Assembly (NCBI GenBank): GCA_023014365.1
Contig: JAEBUN010000042.1
Coordinates: 186,001-250,000 of the forward strand
Direction: 5' to 3'
Origin: Lepiota brunneoincarnata
Lineage: Eukaryota; Basidiomycota; Agaricomycetes; Agaricales; Agaricaceae
DNA: 64,000 nucleotides
Under the pieces are notes generated by a model that made no database searches, was not told the DNA's origin, and saw nothing but the letters and a program-made list of their open reading frames with translations. The translations under genes and the position numbers were made by a program. Below, in pieces: positions 40,666 to 52,551 of this stretch (position 1 is its first letter; each line of letters begins with the position of its first letter).

Positions 40666-43600
40666 GGTGTGGCTGGTTCGAGCATGGAAACATGGAAGAC
40701 TGGGTGTACTCCACGCATGGAGTCGGGAAGTCGGAGTGTAAGGGAGTGAGTACCTGCTTGTGCAATGATCTCATAAGGCCCAAGGTACTTTTCGGAGAGT
40801 TTTTTGGAGGGACGGGTGGTGCGGAAGAATTGGGCTTTCACGAATACCTTTTGTCCAACCTTGAAGTCCGGGGCGGGGAGTCGGCGGGCGTCGGCGGAGG
40901 TCTGATAACGTTGCTGGGCTAGCGCTATTTCGGACTTCAGGGTGGTATGTAGGTCGTCGAGATCAACAGCAAAATGGCGGGCCCGGGCGGAGGCAAGATC
41001 GCGTTCAGGATGAACTGTGATGTTCGGATGGTATCCTTTATTAGCAAAGAATGGGGAGATACCAGTGGTGGCACTAGGAGCGTTGTTGTAAGCAAACTCA
41101 GCTAGGGGTAGTAATTCGGACCAATTGTCCTGTTGGTAGTTACAATAGACCCGAAGGTATTGTTCGAGGGTCTGGTTGGTGCGTTCCGTTTGTCCGTCGC
41201 CTTCTGGATGGTAGCCCGAGGTGAAATGTAGCTTCATGTCAAGGGCTTGTCCCAATGAGCGGAAGAAGTGGGAGACGAATTTGGAGCCGCGGTCGGAGGT
41301 AACATGTTCGGGCACGCCGTGCTTAGAGAAGACGTGGAGGACGAATAGGCGGGCGAGGTCGGAGGAAGTGACGGTATCATAAGTCGGAATGAAGAGGGAT
41401 TGTTTGGTGAGTCTGTCAACGATTACCAGGATGGCGTCATAGCCGGAGGAGGCGGGAAGTTTTTCGATGAAGTCCATGGAGATTGAATTCCAAGGGCATT
41501 CGGGGATGGGGAGTTGCTTAAGGAGACCGTAGGGGCGATGGCGCTGGGGTTTAGACCTCATACAGGTGACGCAAGACTTACAGAAATCCTTGACGAAGGT
41601 GCGGACGCTAGGCCAGGTGTATTCGCACCGGATGAGTTCCAGCGTTTTATTCTGACCGAAGTGGCCGGCTAGGACGTGATCATGCTTGTACTGGAGGACC
41701 CGAAGTCGGAGATTGTCGGCGTCAGGGACGTAGATTCTGTCGTCTAAGAGGAGGAAACCTTTATCATTAACTGACCAACGGCCTTCTGGGCTGGCAAGAT
41801 GGGCGGAAGCGGTCGGATCCGCTGGTAGGGCGGCGAGAATATCGCGGTGTAGCTGATCGAGGTCCATGACTACAGCTGCGCGAAGGGAAGGGGCGTAAAG
41901 AGTGGTGGCACGGACGGAGGCCGTGAGCTGTTCGTGAGTGAACACAGGCCGGAAGTTGTGCGGGTTGACTGATGCATAGTCGCTATTCCCCCCTTTAGGG
42001 TAGACGTCCCATCGTCTAGTTAGGGCGTCAGGCTTGGTGCTGAGGCGGCCGGGTCGGAAACGGATGACAAGGTGGAATTGGGATAGGAACTCGGACCAAC
42101 GAGCTTGGCGGCAAGTCAGGATCTTGGTGGTGCAGAAGTATTCGAGGTTCTTGTGGTCAGTGACCACATCAATAGCAAGGGGGGCACCTTCGAGATAGTG
42201 CTGCCAGATGCGAAAGGCTTCGAATATCGCCAGGAGTTCCTTGTCGTGAGTGTCATAGTTGAGTTCAGCCGTGTTAAAGGTGCGGGAATGGAATGCAACG
42301 GGATGGACTTCCCCATCGTCGGTGACGATAGAGAGGATTGCCGCAAGGGCGTAGTCGGAGGCGTCGGTCTCGACAATGATCTGAGCGTCGGGGACCCAAG
42401 GAGTGAGGACGGGGGCGGAGATAAATGCTTCCTTCAGGGAGTTAAAGGCCTCGCGACAATCATCAGTAAAATTCCACTTCACATCTTTGCAGGTGAGGCG
42501 AGTGAGTGGAACGACGATGTCGGAGTATCCGTGAATGAAGCGACGGTAGAAATTGGCGAAGCCTAAGAAGGACTGGATGTCCTTGACTTTCTTAGGCTCA
42601 GGCCACTCCTGGATGGTCTTGACCTTAGATTGGTCCATTCGGAGGCCGTCGGGGGAGAGAATGTAGCCGAGATATTCCACTGTGTCAGAGTGGAACTGGC
42701 ATTTGTCAGGGCAGGCGTATAGACCGTGTTGGCGGAGCCGCTTGAGGACCTCCTTGACTTGGTCACGATGGATACTATGGTTGTCGGAGTATATCAGAAT
42801 GTCGTCAAGGTAGATAGTAACACAGACGTCGAGCATGTCCTTGAATATATCGTTCATGAACCGCTGGAAGGTGGCGGGGGCATTGGTGAGGCCGAAAGGC
42901 ATAACCATCCATTCGAAGGAGCCGTAGCGGGTCCGAAAGGCGGTCTTCCATTCGTCGCCGTCAGCAACACGGACAAGATGGTAGGCGTGGCGGAGGTCGA
43001 TCTTGGTATATACGCGAGCTTTGCGAGGGGAGTCTAAGAGGTCGGAGATGAGCGGAAGGGGATAGCGGTCCTTCTTGGTAATATGGTTGAGACCTCTAAA
43101 ATCAACGCATAAGCGGAGGGAGCCGTCCTTTTTCTTGACGAAGAGGACCGGGGCTCCATGAGGGGAAGTGGAGGGGCGGATGAAACCAATAGATAAATGT
43201 TCGTCAATAAAATCACGTAGAGCTCCAAGCTCCGATTGTGAAAGGGAGTAAATGGTACCGACCGGAGGCTGACCGCCATCCTCTAGGTTAATCTGGAGGT
43301 TGTAAGGGCGGTGTGGAGCAAGTGTGTCAGCACGCGATTTACTGAAAACGTCAGCGAACTCGTGGTATTCCTCAGGGATGGACGAGAGGTCAGGCGGTTC
43401 CTCGGAGACAGAAGAGGACGTGGCCGATGCGGAGGCGGCGGAAAGATTGATTCGGAATTGTTGGGAGCCAGGGAGCTTGGCAGCGCGGATAAAGGCAGGA
43501 GCGTTTATCAAGGAGATGTGCGGTTTCGCAAGGGGGACAGATTGGGACGAGGTCCCGGACAGGGGTGGTGAACCTAGGTCAGGAGAGTCAGGGGCGGCCA

Positions 43601-44197
43601 TAGGCGGAGCCGATGCGGGTGCGACGCAGGTAGAGACGGAAGCAGGATTCTCGAGTAGGGATGGCCGGAAAGTAATACTGCCCAAAGCCCAGTCAATCAA
43701 TGGATTGTAGTGGGTGAGCCAGTTGTGTCCTAAGACCACAGAACAGGAAGAGTCGAGCTGGGTGACATAAGTGTCCAAAATGATAGATTCACCGGAGGGG
43801 AAGGATACAGGCAGTTGCGCAAGCTCTGTAATGTAGGCGTTTGAGGTCCCATCAAATAACCGAAGTTCAATAGCCGGGATGGACGAGGTTGGAATACTAT
43901 GAGAACGAACGAAAGAAGAGTCCACAAAACAGTGAGTAGAACCACTATCAACAAGAGCTTTGAAAGGAGAAAAAGAAGAAGAAAAGTCAGAACTAACTAC
44001 ATTGTCCGTTGTAGAAAGCGGGTCCAAAGCGGAGAGTACAGGAGCGGAAACAGAGGGTAACAAAGTAACTAAAGGAGAAGTTAATGTAATATGAAGAGAG
44101 TTTGGATCGGAAAGAGCGGACGCATTGAGATGGAAACTCTCTGGAGCACAGCAGAGTTCAATGCGATCCTCAGTCTGTGCAGAGGCCTGAGGACCGC
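40666..44197 (-). pseudogene. gypsy-B pol (protease, RT, RNase H, integrase), cut by the inversion
   Basis: The minus-strand frame is open from the gag stop region to the mariner junction. In order it shows aspartic protease (ALVDSGSTHCFVD), RT (LCVDFRGLN, YLDDILIYS intact), RNase H (VETDASDYALAAIL), integrase zinc domain (HVLAGHFGQ ... CKSCVTC) and integrase core (SMDFIEK, SDRGSKF, DGQTERTN). It has no early ATG (the first long Met-like codon is TTG at 44063) and lies in the -1 frame after gag, so expression by frameshift is likely. It ends after HVSMLEPATP at the mariner; the missing chromodomain is at 63026-63293 on the plus strand. Confidence 0.95.
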
Positions 44198-44210
44198 CGA
44201 CTATTTTTCC
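44198..44210 (-). promoter_or_regulatory. Candidate -1 frameshift site at the gypsy-B gag stop
   Basis: The gag frame ends TCG GAA AAA TAG. Slipping back one base gives GGA AAA ATA GTC, which opens the pol frame. The A5 run touching the stop is identical in gypsy-A (55922-55931). No canonical X XXY YYZ heptamer is present, so the mechanism is inferred. Confidence 0.45.
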
Positions 44211-45607
44211 GAGCTCGGGAGAGCCGGCGCGTCTGTCTCGGAAATCTGAGCCTGTCGGCCTTTAGCCTTGGCGTCAGGGAATTTCTTCTTGTCGCAGTTG
44301 GCAGCCCTGTGATTGGGATCTGCGCAGACAAGGCAGAGGTTATTGTCAAAACGTCGTTGACGTTCCTCGGGGGTTAATTTACCGTCCTTACCAAGTTTAC
44401 TAGTAAGGTCGGACTTTGGCGGGGCCGATTTCTGACCGGCGGACGGGTTGGGCGGATTGCCCTTGAAGATGTTATTACTGGGGGTGCTGCCTTTGTTGTT
44501 ACTGTTGGCAGGCTTGGCGGCAGGTTGATGGTTTGTCGCGGTGGAAGGGGATGGGTTGCCTCCAGGTTTCCTAGAGGCGGTCGGGTCCGAAGCGGCTTTG
44601 GTGCGGGCCTTCTCGCGTTGGCGTTCCCAGTAGCGAGCATCGATCTTCATCGCTGCTGCTCGCATTTCGATGAAGGTGTCGGGCTTGCCGTCGGGCCGAT
44701 TGGACAGAATGTCCTGGATGCGGTCGGGGAGGCCTTTGTAGTAGCGGTGACAGAATACCTCATCACCCCAGCGGAGTTGGCCGGCCAGACGGAGAAAGTC
44801 GACGTTGTAGATGGCGATCTTTTCGTCATAGCGCATTCGGAGGGAGTCAAGCTGCTCAGCAGCTTCTCTGGTCAGATCTGCGGGACCGAAATTGGTCTGC
44901 AGTTCCAGGGTGAACTGATCCCAGTCCTCGATCCAATCGTGCATTATTCCGTGGTTGTCGGCCTCGTCGAGGCCGATTTCGAAGTGTTGCTGGGCCACGC
45001 CGGTAAGGTACGTCAACGCGAAGTTGACCTTGGTGGCGGGGATAGCGAACTGGGCCGGGTTAGTACGGAAGTAGAGTCGACATTGGAAGAGGAAAGGTTT
45101 GAGTTTGGTGGGGTCGGAACCTGTAAAGATGTCAGGTTCGCGAGCCTTGGTACGGGGGGTTTGGGGAGGCTGTGGGGGTTGAGAGTTCCCACGGCCGTCC
45201 ATTTGATCGGCTATTTGTTGGAAAACTCGGAGCAGGAGTTGGTCATGGTCATTTTGGGTGTTGCCAGGCGGAATGTTGTTATTGTTGTCGTTGTTGTCTG
45301 ACGGTTCGTCGTCGTCCGGGGGTCCGTCCCCATTGTCAGGGTAGTCGTCGGGATCACCAGGGTCGCTGGGATCGGGATTTGGGTCGGGGCCACCGTCGGG
45401 GCCGTCGGGAGTCTGGAATAGTGAAGGTTGAATATCTTCACTGAACCGGTCTGGAGTTGAGGGCACGATGGATTGTTGGCGAGGGGGAGAAACCCTCGGG
45501 GGGTCGGGTTGTAATTCCTTGGAAGGAGATTGTCGAATGATGCGTTTGCTACAGCGAGCGGCTGGAGTTACCCGAGTGCGGGGACGGGTGACTGTTCGAG
45601 AGACCAT
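44201..45607 (-). CDS. gag: gypsy-B gag, 468 residues
   Basis: The frame opens at ATG 45607 (CCATGGTC) and is uninterrupted. The N-terminal 120 residues are Pro/Asp/Asn-rich and likely disordered. The retrotransposon gag core follows (KLKPFLFQCRLYFRTNPAQF ... TYLTGVAQQHFE ... YDEKIAIYNVDFLRLAGQL). The C terminus has one CCHC knuckle CLVCADPNHRAANC (CX2CX4HX4C), which binds RNA during particle assembly. It ends 3 nt before the pol frame overlap. With intact gag and YLDD, gypsy-B would have been close to competent before the rearrangement. Confidence 0.93.
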   Translation of the reverse strand: MVSRTVTRPRTRVTPAARCSKRIIRQSPSKELQPDPPRVSPPRQQSIVPSTPDRFSEDIQPSLFQTPDGPDGGPDPNPDPSDPGDPDDYPDNGDGPPDDDEPSDNNDNNNNIPPGNTQNDHDQLLLRVFQQIADQMDGRGNSQPPQPPQTPRTKAREPDIFTGSDPTKLKPFLFQCRLYFRTNPAQFAIPATKVNFALTYLTGVAQQHFEIGLDEADNHGIMHDWIEDWDQFTLELQTNFGPADLTREAAEQLDSLRMRYDEKIAIYNVDFLRLAGQLRWGDEVFCHRYYKGLPDRIQDILSNRPDGKPDTFIEMRAAAMKIDARYWERQREKARTKAASDPTASRKPGGNPSPSTATNHQPAAKPANSNNKGSTPSNNIFKGNPPNPSAGQKSAPPKSDLTSKLGKDGKLTPEERQRRFDNNLCLVCADPNHRAANCDKKKFPDAKAKGRQAQISETDAPALPSSEK

Positions 45608-45660
45608 GGTTAGAAAGGATTAGAGTGTAATGGACAGGAGGAGTTTCAGTCTGATAATAC

Positions 45661-46321
45661 TGTTAGAGCCAGTGCGGGTCGGAACCGAAGCGGAGGGTCG
45701 GGGTGGTATCCTTGGTATAAGGTAACCGGGGGACGGGACGACGTCAGTACGTAGACGGCGGGACCGAGGCGGAGTACTTCGGGCGGAGAGTGGACTTGCG
45801 GCCTCAGCTTATGTGCTGTGCCCTCCTACTGTCCGAGTCCGTATTTCAGGAAGTCGGGGCCAAAGCGGAGCGAGGCAGAGAGAGAGGAGGATAGGGAACA
45901 GGGGACTGGTCCGCTGCTCGATTCGATTATCAGACTGAGGAGTACAAGCCAAGTGCCTACGGTATATATACTACTAGCTCGACGAATTATGACTTGTACT
46001 GACTACATGCGGAGCGAAGCGGAGACCCATATGGTTACAAGCGGATTACGAATAATTTCGAATGGAATGGAGACCGGTATGGGTATGGAGACTGGTAACG
46101 TATTCTGATTACGGACGGAGAATGGAGAACTGGACAATGGGAGCACCGAGGGTCAGGTGATCGTGGCACGTGTAGAGGTAGGTCGCGTGATCGGGGTGAA
46201 GGGTTGCGGTCGGAGCCAGTCGGGGCCGAGTCGGAGGGCATAGGGTTGTCGTGTGGAGCACACGTGGAGTCGAGAAGCCGAAGCCTAATGGTTAAGCTCT
46301 AGGTTTGGTGTGGATATGACA
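45661..46321 (-). repeat. gypsy-B 5' LTR (661 bp)
   Basis: The minus strand starts TGTCATATCC at 46321 and ends GGCTCTAACA at 45661. The outer flank AATGG (46322-46326) is LINE A9 sequence and should be the target duplication. The partner LTR is not in the window; by the inversion model it lies to the right of 64000. The self-priming motif pair (R start and ATTATCAGACT at 45648-45658 on the minus strand) is conserved. Confidence 0.93.
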
Positions 46322-47093
46322 AATGGCCCCAACCCCCCCATCAGGTGACATCCTAAAGGCGCCGGTAATCCAGAGTGCAGCCTGACACTGCATCTGGCAG
46401 AGATGGTCCAGTGCGCCCTTACACCTAGCACCCCAGTAATACCACAAGCGAAAGCCATATGTGGCTATAGGAACCACACATGACTGATAAAGAAGGCGCT
46501 TCTGATCAGGCAGAAGCCCCCGGATGGAATTACCAAGCATTCCCATAGCCTTAAACGTCAAGACAGCCTTGGTAGAGTAGAAGCAGACGTGCTCCTTGAA
46601 TGTAAGGGCATGATCGAAATAGAAACCCAAGTACCTCCAATAGGTCTTGGGCCAAAGGGGGGTAGTGCCAGTGAACGGGGGAAACCCCAAGTCCACTGGG
46701 GGATTTTCACTAGAGTAGTCCCATGAGAAATGGAAGAGCTTGGACTTGTTGTGCTCCACAACAAGTGCAAACCAAGTAAAGGTGTCATGGACCACCTTGT
46801 AAGATCTGCAGAGCAGGATGCAATTAGCGTCCAGGTTCCAGGCCTGTGCCACGATGGTGCTATTGTCGATGTAAGACAGGAGCAAGAGGCCTGGTCGAGG
46901 GAGCCCCCGCTCGATAATATACATGGCCAGAGCCAGATAGAGGCTGGACAGGACGGGTGAGAGGACAGACCCCTGGCCCACCCCCACCTCCGCCCAGAAC
47001 GGTTCAGACAGGAAGGAATTCCAGGCATAGCTGGTAAACCTCCCCGTGAGATATGAAGCGAAGAACTTGCCAACACAAGGGGAGAGCCCCTGC
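46322..47093 (-). pseudogene. LINE family A copy A9, RT fragment
   Basis: On the minus strand it runs from GLSPCVGKFFASYLTGRF through GVGQGSVLSPV and LLSYIDNST (Asp to Asn) to SPDGGVGAI, where gypsy-B is inserted. At about 47093 it meets the plus-strand LINE A10 head to head with a few bases of microhomology. It is not twin priming of A10, because this RT segment lies downstream, not upstream, of the A10 start. Confidence 0.85.
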
Positions 47094-48220
47094 ATCCCTT
47101 CTTGGAAGTCAACCACCACCAACTTGCTTGCACAGCCACAAGCCTACCCCTTCATCATCCTATACAACGAGCTCTAGTAGTCTGATCCTCGATCTTAACT
47201 TCCTACGTGCATGCCTCCTAGGTCTACTTGCTCTTCTCAGGGAGCGGGGCTCCTCCACCGGCGGATCCTTCGTCACCGGACCCCCTTGCTATGGCTATCG
47301 TTTGCACTCAGGATGCCCCCCCCGGCTCCTCTCGACCTGGCTACAGCTCTGCCTCGCAGGCTGCTGCCCCTGCTCTGGCTGCTGATGCCCCCAAAAGGCC
47401 TCATGAGTCCACCATCTACCCGGATGATGCCCTGGTGACTCCCCGTCCCAAGTGCACCTGCACGCCTGAGCCGTCTGCCTCTTTCGGGCAGGACCTTGAC
47501 CTCGAATCGGTCTCCGGTTCAGCCAGGATGGCAATTGACACTCCTGGCCCTGAGCTGTCCCCCGGCCCCGCAAACCTTCCTCGGTCAAAGAGCTACCTCA
47601 AGCTCCTTGACGCGCCTATGTTCTGGGGCAGCCAGCCCTGGCTCACGCCCAACAGGGGTGTCGAGGCCATGCAGCGCTCTGTATGGTCTGAGTATTTCGT
47701 GCTGGCCACCAGGCCGTGCATCGTCAAGAACTCGAGGGCCGCTGACACAGCCACCATGTTCTTTGAGATATGGGACTCTCAACAGGGTTCCAATGTGAAG
47801 ACGGTCTCACGACACGTCATCACTATCGACGGCACACTGTGCAGGATTATCCCTGCTAAGGCCAACCTGGGTGTTCTCCTCTGCCAGCACTGCTGGAAGT
47901 GGGGTCACCCCTCTCTAGCCTGCTGACACAAGGCTATCCACTGCTCTCATTGCAGCAGCCCACACTCCCCAACTAACCATCGGGCATTTGTGTCATGTTA
48001 CAAGGGGCAGCCCAACCACAGGCCGCCCATTGCCCCCACCCCTGCTGACTGTCCCTGCCCTCACGCACCCATATGCATGAACTGCAGCGGTGCTCACGCT
48101 GCATCGGCTTCAGCCTGCCCATTCTGGGCTCACCGCTTCGACCAGGAGTGGATTGAGTGCTGGTACGGTTCTCCGGTAAGGGTCCGTTCCCCACTGCGTC
48201 AACCCCGCTTACCCCAATGA
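47094..48220 (+). pseudogene. LINE A10 ORF1 with internal deletion
   Basis: The trace passes through SAPPADPSSPDPLAMA-like sequence and PRPKCTCTPEPSAS. At about 47575 it jumps to NLPRSKSYLKLLDAPMFWG, skipping about 1.2 kb present in A7, in frame. It continues to ATMFFEIWDSQQGSNVKTVS and CQHCWKWGHPSLAC, a TGA at about 47925 where Trp is expected, then CMNCSGAHAASASACPF. It lacks the 1.25-kb insertion of A7 and so shows the empty site. It ends at TGA 48218-48220. Confidence 0.78.
48217..48220 (+). promoter_or_regulatory. ATGA overlap of LINE ORF1 stop and ORF2 start (A10)
   Basis: The ORF2 ATG (48217-48219) overlaps the ORF1 TGA (48218-48220) as in A7. The ORF2 frame then reads MKRDHQEPRRLRRACRVWSQ. 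Confidence 0.65.
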
Positions 48221-51200
48221 AGAGGGACCATCAGGAACCTAGGAGATTGAGGAGAGCATGCCGTGTCTGGTCGCAGAATGTATTCCGTAGTTACATTCTT
48301 GTCGACTCTTTACTCAAACAATTCAAAGACATTGTGGATATGTTCCTACTGCAGGAGCCACCCTGGCACTCCATCCGCCACATTCGGTCTTCCTCTGACC
48401 CTGATGGGGATGAGGTTGTCAGGGCGCCTAAGCATCCAGAGTGGCTGTGTTTGTTCCGCCCTCCTTCTTCCCCAGATCAGCCTCCTTGGGTTATGGCATA
48501 TGTACATAACCGGATGATGCAGCTCCATCCATCACTTTGACGTGATGTCATCAATCACTGTGACATCATGGCCGTCTCCATGTTCCTGCATGGGGAGGCT
48601 GTGTACTTTCTCAATGTCTACTCAGATGACAGGCAGTCGGGCATTCGCTATCTGGCAGATGCCGCTGACTCTCTCCCGCAGTGCACCCTCATGTTGGGGG
48701 ACTTTAACTGCCGTTCGCCACAGTGGGACCTGTGGGCTCCCCACAATCCCGCTGCTACTGCCTCCCTGCTGGAAATGGTGGACTCGCTGGGCCTGGACCT
48801 CTCGCTCACTGAGAACCTGGGCCCCACACACTTCCCCTTTGAGGAGGGGCTTGCTTCTACCATGATCGACCTCGTGTTTGCGAGGGCGGCTGCGGGCCAT
48901 CTGCCGCTTCCCACGCGGTGTCCTGATCTGCGGGGTCAATCTGACCATTGCCCCCTTTGGATCACTGTCCCTCTGGAAGCCTTTGAGGAGGCTGTGCCCA
49001 GGCGCTCGCTGAAGTGGGGCTCGGATGAGGAGGCCGAGTTCCTAGCTGAGGTCTTGACGGGGCTTGTGGGCCTGGATTACCCAGACCTGGGCTCATCTGA
49101 CAGGATCGACAAGGTGGCTCTGGCTATCTCTGTGGTCTTCTCCGAGGCGTGGCTTACCCACTCCAAGGAGATCTGCGTTGTCTCACAATCTATGTAAACT
49201 GTGGTGGAACGACGAGTGCTTGCGCACTTACACAGTGTATTCTCGGTCTCGGGACCAGGAGGATGCCCGCACATTTAAGCGAACCTGGAAGGCTGCCAAA
49301 CGCAAGTTCTTCGATGAGCGCATCGAGGAGGTTGCTTCTACCAACAAGCGCCCCTGGGACCTGATGGATTGGGTCAGGGTGCACAAGTTACCCCCCTGTG
49401 AGGTGATCTGCTATTGGGATCACCCCTGCAACACTCTCAGGGAGCTCTGGGAGGGGCTCCACGGCTCTTACAACACCGCTAACAACCGCCCGGTCGATGT
49501 CGGGGTTCTTGATCAGATCGATCCGCTCCTACCGTAGGAGTGGCTGGTCTTTTCCGACTTGGAGATGCACAAGGCCTTGCGTGCATGCTCCTCTTTGTCA
49601 TCGCCTGGTCCGGACCACATCACGTGGATGTACCTCAAGTCCATTCTGGCAGGCCCGATGGTTACCCATTTGGTCTGTCAGATTGCTGATGCCTGCATGG
49701 AGTGTGGGCATTGGCCTCGTCACTTTAAGGAGAGTGTGTTGGTTATCATACCAAAGCCTGGCAAGCTCTCCTATGCTACTCCGAAGGCATTCAGACTGAT
49801 TGTCCTTCTCAACACTCTCAGTAAACTTATCAAGAAAATGATCTCGTGCCACTTGCAGTTCGAGGCTGTCAAGTTTGGCGTGTTTCATCCAAACCAGTTT
49901 GGAGGTGTGATCCAGCAGTCCACTGAAGATGCTGGTGCCTACCTCGTGCACCTTGTCCATGCTGGGTGGGCCTGCAGGTTGAAGACGAGTGTTCTCACCT
50001 TCGACATTGCACAGTTCTTCCCATCCCTGAACCATGGGATGCTTCTCGCAGTTCTGGCTCGGCAGGGGTTCTCCTCTTGTGTGGGCTGGTTTTTCGCTTC
50101 TTATCTCACAGGGAGGTTCACCAGCTACACCTGGAACTCCTTTCTGTCTGAACCATTCTGGGCGGAGGTGGGGGTGGGCCAGGGGTCCGCCCTCTCACCC
50201 GTCCTGTCTGGCCTTTACCTGGCTCCCACCATGTATATTATCAAGCAGGGGCTCCCTCAGCCAGGCCTCTTGCTCCTGTCTTATGTTGACAATGGTACCA
50301 TTGTGGTGCAGGCCTGGGACCTGGATGCTAACTGCGTCCTGCTCTGCAGATCTTACAAGGTTGTCCATGACACCTTCACTCAGTTTGCACTTGTCGTGGA
50401 GCATGATAAGTCCGAGCTCTTCCATTTCTCATGGGATCGTTCCAGTGAGAATCCCCTGGTGGACTTGGGGTTTCCCCTGTTCACTGGCGCCACCCCTCTT
50501 CGGCCCAAGACCTATTGGAGGTACCTGGGTTTCTATTTCAATTGTGCCCTTACGTTTAAGGAGCATGTTTGTTTCTACTCTACTAAGGCTATTTCCACGG
50601 TCAAGGCCATGGGGATGCTTGGTAACTCTGTCCAGGGGCTTCTGCCAGACCAGAAGTGCCTTCTTTATCGGTCATGCGTGGTTCCCATTGCTATGTATGG
50701 CTTCCGCTTGTGGTATTACCAGGGCGCTAGGTGTAAGGGCGCTTTGGACTACCTCCGCTGGATGCAGCGTTGGGCTGCACTCTGGATTACTGGTGCCTTT
50801 AGGACGTCGCCCGATGGGGGGGTTGGGGCCATTGCAGGCCTGATCCCCATTCATCTTCATCTCCGGAAGCTTTGTGATCGTGCTGAGTTGCAGTATGCCA
50901 TGCTTCTGCCAGGCCATCCCATTCATGCCCTCCTTGGCTGGGGCTACAGTGGAAATCTCCGGTCTCACGTCCGGTCTATAGCCAGACTCCCTCCCCGTGA
51001 GTTGATCAAGGTGAGGGGGCCTGTTGTCGACGCTAACCAGTGTCTTGCTGCCCTCGCTGGGCCTTTCGACACTGTTGCGCCAGAAGCCTAGCCAGGGCGC
51101 TGCCTCTTGGATGTGTACCCGGGCAGGGTCCACTTCTACTTGTACAACCGAGGGGCAGAGGATGCCCTTACAGCCCATGTCGCAGCTCTCGACCGGGTTC

Positions 51201-52105
51201 TTGCCCAGGCGCAGGCCGATCCGGGGGTTCTGGTGGCAGCAATGGATGCAAGTCTGCCGCCCCACCAGGCCCACCAGGCAGTTTCAGCCGCCCAAATTTT
51301 CCAGGGGCTGGACTGCATCCATGCGGTCCAGCTTCTGGGGGGGAAGGTCACAGCTCCCGAGGCCGAGCTTTTCGCCATCCAGCTGGCAGTGTCCAAGGCA
51401 GTTGCTGTCGAGGGCGCCACTGGCCTTGTCCTGTTCACCGACTTGATGGCCTCAGCCAGGTGGACAGTGGACCCGTTGGTGCACTCCGCCCAGGGTCACT
51501 CCTTGGTGGTCTGCTGCCTTCTTGCCAGGTGGTTTGCCGGGGGTCCAGCCTGCTCAGTTTACTTCTGGGAGGTCCCTTCGCATGCGAGGTGGCCTTTCCA
51601 TACTCGGGTGCACAACTTTGCGCGGTTGTTGCCTCCCATTGGGGTAGGGGCACGTTCCCAGGCCTTGCTTGACTACCTCCATAAGGAGGAAGTATGTTCT
51701 TGTCAGGACCGCTGGATTGATTTGTTCCAGGATCCTGACCATCGCAGGCATGGTTTCCTCCAGCTTGCCAGGGATGACGACCATCCCCTGCGGCCCACGT
51801 ACCTCCACAGTGGGGCCTGGATCCCGCACACTCATTCGGTGTCTTTGATGGCCCAGATGATGCATGCTATTCTTAACCACGTGCCGATAGGGAGCTATCG
51901 GAGGCGCTTTTTCCCACAGGAAGATTATTCCTGTCGCTGCAGGTTTTGGGAGGAGACTCGCAAGCACATGTTCCGGAGTTGCCCTAGGCACTCCATGATG
52001 GGGGTCCTGGCTATAGTTGAGGCTCTCATTGCTTTCCTTGAGGTGTCCCCAACTGCATTCATGTTCGCTGAGAGGGCTGGGCTCCCTCCGGGGGGTATCG
52101 GCTAG
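48217..52105 (+). pseudogene. LINE A10 ORF2: endonuclease, RT, RNase H, zinc motif
   Basis: Endonuclease: FLLQEPPW, FLNVYSDD, LMLGDFNCRSPQWD, STMIDLVFA, QSDHCPLW. RT: TFDIAQFFPSLNHG, GVGQGSALSPV, LLSYVDNGT (Asp to Asn near 50288). RNase H: AMDASLPP, EAELFAI, LFTDLM, all intact. C terminus CRCRFWEETRKHMFRSCPRHS. Frame breaks: TGA at 48538 (also in A7), an insertion/TAA near 49196, TAG near 49537 and TAG at 51089. It is the best single copy for the domain order and spacing of family A ORF2. Confidence 0.9.
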
Positions 52106-52292
52106 TAGCTCTGCCTGGCACCCAGTTGGGTCTGGGCCGGGGCGTTGGTTATTCCCCCGCTACCTTCGGATGGTGTGTAGGGATTGATGTGGGAATTAAC
52201 CCCTAACCCCTATTAGGGGGGGGACCTTGCCCCAGTTTGGTTTCTGTACCATGCGCTGGCCTCCCTACGCAGCCTGCATAATAAATTGGAGA

Positions 52293-52324
<32 letters not shown>

Positions 52325-52326
<2 letters not shown>

Positions 52327-52551
52327 AGTCACAGCATGAGAGCTGCCCTGGAGTTTGGGTGATCCCTACTAATGTCCTGCACCTGGCTAAGCTTTACTCA
52401 CTTGGAATACAGGAGGGGGGTGGCCTGTCCTCTCGGTCGGCTTGTTTTCACAGCTATGCCCCCTCTTACCGTCCCCTATCCTCTCGGTCCCTTGCAGGCA
52501 TGCCCTTGTTTTCAAGCTGGAGACTCCCTACTCACGAGGGGGTATTTGGGG
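52325..52551 (+). other. Unexplained stretch between LINE A10 and copia-2
   Basis: No similarity to the other elements in the window is visible. A run of open codons (MSCTWLSFTHLEYRRG...) exists but I see no domain. It may be the remains of an older insertion in copia-2, since copia-2 resumes abruptly at 52552. Confidence 0.35.

Larger units (their letters stand above)
47094..52324 (+). mobile_element. LINE family A copy A10, nearly complete coding region
   Basis: The copy starts in ORF1 (matching A7 at about 21270) and ends in TAATAAATTGGAGATATA(A)n at 52324. Its ORF1 has an internal deletion. Its ORF2 covers endonuclease to zinc motif. No duplication is evident: the right flank GAAGTCACAGC has no counterpart at 47093. 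The 3' UTR is at 52106-52290. Confidence 0.88.

Noticed and set aside
44063..44065. TTG at 44063 as the pol start codon
   Set aside because: The pol frame is open upstream to the gag stop in both copies and no ATG is present, so a frameshift explains expression better than a non-ATG start.
35362..46321. One full-length gypsy element on the minus strand with a nested mariner and copia LTR
   Set aside because: The integrase is present twice (37277-38716 and 40666 onwards), the two outer LTRs are the less similar pair, and their flanks CATCC and AATGG do not match as a target duplication.
46322..52324. 5' inversion of LINE A10 by twin priming
   Set aside because: The inverted segment is from the RT, which lies downstream of the A10 start in ORF1; twin priming would invert an upstream segment.
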